DNA of 64,000 nt from Helicobacter canadensis MIT 98-5491 (GTDB taxonomy: Bacteria > Campylobacterota > Campylobacteria > Campylobacterales > Helicobacteraceae): contig NZ_CM000776.2 in the NCBI RefSeq assembly GCF_000162575.1, positions 996,950 through 1,060,949 on the forward strand. Direction: 5' to 3'. Below are positions 62,417-64,000 of this stretch, one piece after another. A program made the translations under genes and the position numbers. Position 1 is the stretch's first letter; the number at the start of each line of letters is the position of its first letter. A model generated the notes under the pieces. That model made no database searches, was not told where the DNA came from, and worked only from the letters and a program-made list of their open reading frames with translations.

Positions 62417-63763
62417 ATGGAAACAATAATGTTGATTTTACAAATTATTGTCTTATTGGGTGCAATATTTGTTGGTATTAGACTTGGTGGGATTGGTATT
62501 GGTTATGCTGGGGGTATTGGTGTTGTTATTTTGGGATTAGGGCTTGGAATGACTCCTGGTTCTATTCCGTGGGATGTTATTTTGATTATTATGTCGGTGA
62601 TTGCAGCTATTTCTGCAATGCAACTTGCGGGTGGTTTGGATTATTTGGTTCAAATTGCGGAGAAGATTTTGCGTTCTAATCCAAAATATATTAACTATCT
62701 AGCACCATCGGTAACTTACTTTTTAACAATTCTTGCAGGGACAGGACACACTGCTTTTTCTATGATTCCTGTTATTGTTGAAGTTGCAAAAGAACAAAAC
62801 ATTAAGCCATCAGCACCGCTCTCTATTGCGGTGGTTTCTAGTCAAATTGCGATCACTGCAAGTCCTGTTAGTGCGGCTGTGGTGTATATGACTGGCGTGT
62901 TAGAACCACTTGGTTGGAGTTATCCTGTGTTGCTTGGAATTTGGATTCCTACCACTTTTATTGGTTGTATGCTCACGGCTTTTATTATGACAATGTTCTA
63001 CAATCTTGATTTAAGTAAAGATCCTGTTTATCAAGAAAGACTAGCACAAGGATTAGTTCAAGCACCTATTGGATCGCAAAATATACAATTAAAAGAAGGT
63101 GCAAAGCTTTCTGTTGGAATCTTTATTATTGGAGTGCTTTGTGTGGTGCTTTATGCCACTGCCATTTCAAAAATCGGAGGACAACCTGTTTTAATTGAAA
63201 ATGTTATTGTAAGTCGAGATGCAGCGATCATGAGCTTTATGCTTGGTATTGCAACTTTGATTGTTATCTTTTGCAAAGTTAAGCCAGATAAAATCTCCGA
63301 TACTAGCGTATTTAAGTCCGGTATGGTAGCGTGTGTATGTGTTTTGGGCGTTGCTTGGCTTGGAAATACTTTTGTGGGTGGCTATACAAAGGAAATTGGA
63401 GATTTATCTACAGAGTTAGTTTCTAAAATTCCAGCACTTTTAGCAGTTGCTTACTTTTTTGCTAGTATGCTTTTATATTCTCAAGCCGCTACTGCCAAAG
63501 CTATTACTCCTGTGGTGGTTGCAGCACTTGGAATCACAGTGGCAAATCCAGGAGATTCTTATATGCTTGTTGCTTCATTTGCGGCGGTTTCAGCTCTTTT
63601 TGTGCTTCCAACTTATCATACTTTACTAGGTGCGGTGCAAATGGATGATACGGGTTCTACAAGAATTGGAAAGTATATTTTCAATCATGCCTTTTTAATT
63701 CCGGGAGTTTTGGCAATTGCCTTTAGCGTTGTTCTTGGATTTTTAGCGGTTTCGCTTTTCTAA
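62417..63763 (+). CDS. dcuA: Anaerobic C4-dicarboxylate transporter DcuA
   Basis: A 448-residue inner-membrane antiporter of about 10-12 helices that exchanges aspartate, fumarate or malate for succinate. Family motifs: G-G-L-D-Y-L-V near 72-78, G-T-G-H-T-A-F-S near 111-118 and the early M-x-L-I-L-Q-I-I-V-L-L-G start. It is co-transcribed with aspA, the usual pairing: aspartate in, succinate out, with fumarate as electron acceptor. A clear terminator follows. Confidence 0.95.
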   Translation: METIMLILQIIVLLGAIFVGIRLGGIGIGYAGGIGVVILGLGLGMTPGSIPWDVILIIMSVIAAISAMQLAGGLDYLVQIAEKILRSNPKYINYLAPSVTYFLTILAGTGHTAFSMIPVIVEVAKEQNIKPSAPLSIAVVSSQIAITASPVSAAVVYMTGVLEPLGWSYPVLLGIWIPTTFIGCMLTAFIMTMFYNLDLSKDPVYQERLAQGLVQAPIGSQNIQLKEGAKLSVGIFIIGVLCVVLYATAISKIGGQPVLIENVIVSRDAAIMSFMLGIATLIVIFCKVKPDKISDTSVFKSGMVACVCVLGVAWLGNTFVGGYTKEIGDLSTELVSKIPALLAVAYFFASMLLYSQAATAKAITPVVVAALGITVANPGDSYMLVASFAAVSALFVLPTYHTLLGAVQMDDTGSTRIGKYIFNHAFLIPGVLAIAFSVVLGFLAVSLF

Positions 63764-63767
63764 ACTT

Positions 63768-63800
63768 TTCTATCCCTCCTTTTTGGGATAGAATCTTTTT
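63768..63800 (+). terminator. Rho-independent terminator after aspA-dcuA
   Basis: Perfect 9-bp stem TTCTATCCC/GGGATAGAA with an 8-nt loop, followed by TCTTTTT, 4 nt after the dcuA stop. It is the most classical terminator in the window. Confidence 0.85.
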
Positions 63801-63806
63801 ATTTCT

Positions 63807-64000
63807 TTATTCTGCTAGAATCTTTTCTATTTCTTGTATTCTTTTTGAATCACTTGGATGTGTGGAGAAAAAATCTGAAGTTTCCTTATTTCCTTGAGAC
63901 ATTTTTTGCCAAAAACTTAAAGCCGCTTGTGGATTGTAACCTGCCTTTTGCATTAGTATGATTCCGACTTTATCAGCTTCAAGCTCGTGATGGCGGCTAA
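63807..64000 (-). CDS. M48-family metallopeptidase, C-terminal part
   Basis: Cut by the window edge: only the last 64 codons are present. They read R-H-H-E-L-E-A-D-K-V-G, the third zinc-ligand region of M48 peptidases (E-x-E-A-D), then K-A-G-Y-N-P-Q-A-A-L near 20 and S-T-H-P-S-D-S-K-R-I near 47, which is the usual end of BepA/LoiP-type periplasmic proteases. The HExxH motif and any signal peptide lie outside. It converges on dcuA. Confidence 0.85.
   Translation of the reverse strand, partial: SRHHELEADKVGIILMQKAGYNPQAALSFWQKMSQGNKETSDFFSTHPSDSKRIQEIEKILAE

Noticed and set aside
1-64000. tRNA, rRNA, CRISPR, insertion sequences, prophage or toxin-antitoxin genes
   Set aside because: I looked in the intergenic gaps and at gene content; no cloverleaf-like run, direct-repeat array, transposase or integrase was seen.

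Overview
The window is low-GC (roughly one third G+C by eye), densely packed chromosomal DNA from a member of the Campylobacterota, most likely an enterohepatic Helicobacter of the H. pullorum / H. canadensis kind. The basis is the gene content: fused ispDF next to an HP1021-type orphan regulator, a CheA with a C-terminal receiver beside cheV and cheW, a FlgR-type sigma-54 activator directly after gyrA, oorDABC, and many gene orders that I recall from both H. pylori and Campylobacter jejuni. The species name is inference. I saw no rRNA, tRNA, CRISPR array, insertion sequence or prophage.

Layout. 1-1.4 kb: 3' part of a UbiD-family decarboxylase. 1.5-2.7 kb: an unknown lipoprotein and an orphan PilJ-type sensor. 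2.7-6.5 kb (minus): ispDF, the HP1021-like regulator, a degenerate ATP-sulfurylase-like protein and pgpA. 6.6-12.3 kb (minus): a chemoreceptor, a GlpC/GlcF-like Fe-S protein, hemN, a conserved unknown and argF. 12.4-15.3 kb: hypA, trmL, a small unknown, an acyl-CoA thioesterase and murG. 15.6-22.8 kb (minus): a long co-directional run glmU-thiS-argC-lpxH-cheV-cheA-cheW. 22.9-26.4 kb: motA-motB-fliP-trmA. 26.5-31.5 kb: a CjaA-like solute-binding lipoprotein, nth, a giant AsmA-like protein and mltG. 31.6-35.5 kb: mdh and oorDABC. 35.8-43.4 kb: a formate dehydrogenase locus (Fe-S protein, TorD-like chaperone, small Tat protein, fdhA, fdhB, fdhC, fdhD). 43.6-47.3 kb: a membrane protein, a CvfB-like RNA-binding protein, an ATP-grasp-like protein and cysK. 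47.5-51.9 kb: acnB, a cytochrome c peroxidase and a cyclophilin. 52-58 kb: a degenerate trypsin-like protein, gyrA, a small exported protein, flgR and asd. 58-64 kb: a low-molecular-weight phosphatase, a rhodanese, hemD, a MATE transporter, aspA, dcuA and the 3' end of an M48 peptidase.

Metabolic picture: a microaerobic or anaerobic, chemotactic, flagellated bacterium that oxidises formate with a periplasmic selenoenzyme. It runs a partial TCA cycle with ferredoxin-type 2-oxoglutarate oxidoreductase, aconitase B and malate dehydrogenase, and turns aspartate into fumarate (AspA) with DcuA exchange.

Items most worth a second look: the in-frame UGA (selenocysteine) of fdhA with a SECIS-like hairpin; a GyrA Ile84 that matches a known fluoroquinolone-resistance change; an ATP-sulfurylase-like protein with eroded active-site motifs, coupled to the HP1021-type regulator; a terminator-like hairpin inside the fdh locus with almost no room for a promoter after it; an ATP-grasp-like gene plus cysK with atypical codon use; and a possible small RNA between murG and cheW. 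I did not find an obviously new multi-gene defence or mobile system; the window is mostly core genome.
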